NCBI RefSeq assembly: GCF_024679095.1
Contig: NC_066529.1
Location: 5,979,866-6,043,865, forward strand
Length of the DNA: 64,000 bases
Direction: 5' to 3'
DNA from: Eriocheir sinensis
Lineage: Eukaryota; Arthropoda; Malacostraca; Decapoda; Varunidae
Shown here: piece after piece, positions 1-64,000 of the stretch
Layout of the letters: the number at the start of each line of letters is the position of its first letter
Position numbering within the stretch: the stretch's first letter is position 1
The notes under the pieces: model-generated
Database searches by the model: none
Seen by the model: the letters and a program-made list of their open reading frames with translations, nothing else
Told to the model about the DNA's origin: nothing
Translations under genes and position numbers: made by a program

Positions 1-230
1 AATGTGTATGTGTCTGTTTGTATATATAAATGTATGTATGTATGCATGTAAGTATTTATGTATACATTTATATGTTTATCGTAATTATGCTAAACGAAAT
101 GCTCTACACGTGTCACATTCTCTGGACACACACCTGCCTCCCTCACCTACACACACAAACAAACAAGCAAACAAACACCACCACCACCACCACCTTTCCT
201 AACACCTGTCCCCTTTGTCTCGCCCCGCAG
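1..230 (+). other. 3' part of the intron before E1
   Basis: T/GT-rich sequence with short ACAA and CCA repeats, ending in a pyrimidine-rich acceptor with AG at 229-230. No start-codon exon is visible, so the short first RyR coding exon must lie upstream. Confidence 0.8.
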
Positions 231-61030
<60,800 letters not shown>

Positions 61031-64000
61031 GTAGGTTACCTGCCCACCTTTCTAACCTATCCTCAGTCCTCCCTTTGACTTACCTGAAGACTTGGTTATA
61101 CCTAAGGCTTTAAACATCTTCCTACTTTTGTGTATTGGTTTGCTGGTTCTAACCTTACTGTACATATTAATTGTTCATTATAACTTTCTTTTACATTCAT
61201 AACCTTTTTTTGTTTTTTTCTTACCTGAGGGATTGATTATAATTATCTTCTTATCTGTGTATTCACTGTCTTTACCTTAATCTATGCTCTACTCTTTTTA
61301 ACAACTTTAACCTTTCTTCTCTCACTTACCAAAACTTTGATTCTTCTCACACAAGCTCTTAACAATCTTTCTTACCTGTGTATTGATCTACCTGTCTTTA
61401 CCTGCTCTGTATATTGATTGCCTCTATTCAAGTATCTCATATATATTTTTTTTAATAACCTTTTTATGTGCTTACTTGCTGGTGAAGATTTTATTTGTAT
61501 ACATAAGCTCTTAATTTTCTTCCACCTTTCCTAATCTGATTCTGTATACTGATTGCCTCTTTACTCTTGTTTCATATCAGGATCTGTCATCTATTGTGTT
61601 TTTTGTCTCATTCTTCTAATCTATAGGCTTGTTTCTTTACATTTGGTCATGACAGTCTTACTAACCTGTATATTGGTCTACCTCTTCTTGCTTTACTCAT
61701 CTTACATATATAAGCATCATTTTCAACAATTTTCTTGTATTATCAACTAAAGACTTGATTTTTATACAGCAGCCTTTAATAATACATGACAGCTATTGTT
61801 TTCATACCTTCTTCTTGAATACAAAGGTGAAATCCAAATTACAATATGCATGTAATAGTCATGCTAGATGGTGTGCAATAATCTAGTTTTGGAGCTGCTG
61901 CCAAGAGATGGTACTCCAGGTGTCTTGGAGATGACCCCAGCCAACGCACTGCAGTCAACAGGGTAGTGAAGGGGAGGAGCTAATTGCCATATACTTCACA
62001 CTTTCTCTTTCTTCCTCTCACGATTGAATGTCAGTAATATGAATTGTTCTTTACGTTGAAATAATTGAGACATCATATACTTTACTCACTTTTCCTCCTC
62101 CTTGGAGCTAAATGGGGATGGTGGAAGGTTTTGCTTCACATATTTAAAAAGGAGTATAGTGGAATACAGTGTACACTAACTACTGTTTCCAGCTTCAGCT
62201 GGTGGTGGTGAGGGGTGTGGTTAATAGTGAAGGGTCAATATATTCATCACTGCTATCATTGTACTCCAAAGAGACTTCATTTTCTATCCCATCCTTTCCT
62301 CCTAACTCGTCAATGTGGTTTCCTATATTTTCTCGAGGGGTGCCGGGTGTGGGTTCTGTGGCAGCCCAGGTCAGACTAATGACATTATCTCAGATCCATG
62401 AGAGTCAGATAGACTGCCATACAACACAGCAAGTGGCCCATGGAATTTGAACCAAACTTTAAATATTAATGGTGCACAAACGTTTTGATTTGATCAACAA
62501 TGATTGGCTGAGCAGACCGTGGAGGCTTTGATTAGATCAATGTTAGCTGTCGTTTGAGGGTTGATAATCTTTGTTACCTGTCAATTGGCTCTCCTGTCCT
62601 TGCATTACTGTTCGCTGACTTACAGTTTTTACTCATATTATGGATTTTTCAAAACTTATTACTTGCCTCTCTTACTTTAAGATTTATCCTGTCAACCCAA
62701 AGTAATCTTTTTCACCTGTGTTTGGGTCTAGTTTTGCTGACTTTATTTCTATTCCTACTTCATATTATGGCTTTTTTCTTGTCTCAAATGATGCTTAGAT
62801 TTTTTGATGAGCCATTAATAATCTCACCTTCATAGTGGTATACCTGTCCTTACCTTCCTAACTGTGTATGCTGATTGATTTTACTCATGTTACAGATTTA
62901 TTTTCTTGTTGTACCTGACAACTTGACTATATTTTCACCTGTGTTTTGGTCTACCTTTCCTTGCCTTACTTTGTATATTGTGTATATTTTTTCTTACTCA
63001 TGCCTCATAATTATGGTACCACTTGATTAAGCTAGTCTTGTCTGATTGACTGATTGTCAGTGGTGAAGCTAATCTCTGGTGTTGTGTGAAGTAACATTTA
63101 GTAAGGAATGGCTTGCAATGATGATGTTCTCACACCTAACTCTCGCCCTACCATCGGCAGCAGCCTGGGATGCCGGTGACAGTAGTACGTAAGCGAGTGT
63201 GTCTGTTGTCTGTGTGATGATCAGTGCCCGTGTGTCCGTTTTGTCTCCCACCCCGACACAGAGGCATCATGGCTCAGGCCACCTCCCTTGTCATGCTCCA
63301 CCCACCAGGAATGCTGCCCCCTCCCACAAATCCACACTTTCACCTTCAAGACCCCCCCTTTCACACCCCACTAGTACAGCAGCCCTCCACAACACCAGGC
63401 CTCTTCAAAGTATTGGCCACAACACAATTAGACTTGAAGGACGAAGCTGATTTTTTTTACATATTGGTCTATGGCACCGTTAGACTTTCTTGTTGGGGCT
63501 TGATGGTCAGCCCCAGCCCATTATGGTGCAGGCAAGTGTTTATAGTGCTGCCATCTTGCTTGTCTAATCTTTTGTTTATTTTTACCTCAAAACCTGACGG
63601 GTAAATACCAGTTGGCAGGGGGCATAAAGCTCTTAGTATTATCAAAGGACTTCAAGATGAGACATGATTAGGTCAATTCAAGTCGGGAAGGGCTGACAGC
63701 TGCATGCATTGCCTTAGGCACTAAAGTAACCTAATGTTCTTTGTCTTTTGGTTATAGACTTTTTTATTTTTATTTTATGCTAAATTGATAAAAGGCATCT
63801 CCGTAGTCAAGTGATTACCACTCCTAGCTGTAAATTCATGAGCCCATCACAGTCACCATCCAGCCAACCTTGCTATTCATTATTTATTCTCCTTATTGTG
63901 CTGGTCACTATCAAGGTATTTAGGGAAACCTGGGAAAGGTAAACGATGGTAACCTAGATGTCACACTGGCCCTGTGTCCTGGTGTAAAGGGTTCTGTTCA
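61031..64000 (+). other. 5' part of intron 65, to the window end
   Basis: About 61080-61790 and 62560-63010 are T-rich, with loosely repeated CACCTGTGTATTGGTCTACC-like, TACTGTATATTGATTGCC-like and TTACTCAT-like words, probably old tandem repeats. A SINE-like repeat starts near 63790. One weak 28-nt exon-like segment at 63161 is not accepted as an exon. Confidence 0.75.
63790..64000 (+). mobile_element. SINE-like repeat family D, copy 2 (cut by window end)
   Basis: GGCATCTCCGTAGTCAAGTG resembles a tRNA A-box region, with AATTCATGAGCCC at B-box distance. GGGAAACCTGGGAAAGGTAA and CCCTGTGTCCTGG match 59411-59690. Confidence 0.65.

Noticed and set aside
63161..63188. 28-nt segment with acceptor gcag and donor gtaagc, reading QPGMPVTVV
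   Set aside because: Phase 0 in and 1 out is possible, but the peptide does not match the expected Lys-rich continuation and no partner exon follows in the window.
63262..63320. Segment starting AGGCATCATGGCTCAGG, briefly similar to the Q-A-S expected after E65
   Set aside because: Similarity ends after three residues; the frame then gives Pro/His-rich nonsense.

Overview
This window is the middle of one very large split gene on the + strand: an arthropod ryanodine receptor (RyR), the tetrameric Ca2+-release channel of the sarco/endoplasmic reticulum. Spliced by eye, 64 successive coding exons from 231 to 61030 keep one open frame: 10,626 nt, or 3,542 codons with two small optional exons and 3,511 without them. 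The first coding exon (start codon) lies upstream. The C-terminal third (Ca2+-activation core, transmembrane pore) lies downstream. No other convincing protein gene, tRNA, rRNA or CRISPR array was seen on either strand.

The organism looks like a crustacean, most likely a decapod. The protein resembles insect RyRs in wording and length and carries the arthropod-type mutually exclusive exon pair in SPRY2. The introns are packed with long dinucleotide microsatellites, tRNA-derived SINEs and decayed non-LTR retrotransposon pieces. The species cannot be told from this sequence.

Layout: 231-15091, Ins145_P3_rec and MIR domains (E1-E10) with long microsatellite-rich introns; 16392-18028, first RIH solenoid (E11-E14); 18509-20368, SPRY1 (E15-E17); 21098-23139, RyR repeats 1-2 (E18-E21); 23547-27667, SPRY2 with exon pair E23a/E23b; 27794-33157, a fast-evolving linker with a cluster of small cassette-type exons; 33570-34921, SPRY3 (E33-E34); 35869-43524, junctional solenoid and second RIH region (E35-E43); 46357-52209, bridging solenoid (E44-E52); 52459-53776, RyR repeats 3-4 (E53-E56); 54074-61030, the solenoid leading towards the core (E57-E65); 61031-64000, a final intron without a supported exon.

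The most unusual signal is in the introns. Several (after E16, E19, E40, E57, E64 and before E39, E51) hold decayed tandem arrays of roughly 70-180 bp period whose unit spans the adjacent exon-intron boundary, so they contain fossil exon ends and fossil splice sites. Other notable points are a GC-AG intron (E48/E49), donor sites that run directly into microsatellites (E4, E44, E45), two TTAA-ended element families, a TA-flanked inverted-repeat element, and retrotransposon tails that end in (AC)n runs.

Exons are numbered E1-E65 in window order; these are not the gene's official exon numbers. Boundaries were placed by GT-AG (once GC-AG) sites, by phase continuity and by recalled RyR family sequence; no alignment was run.
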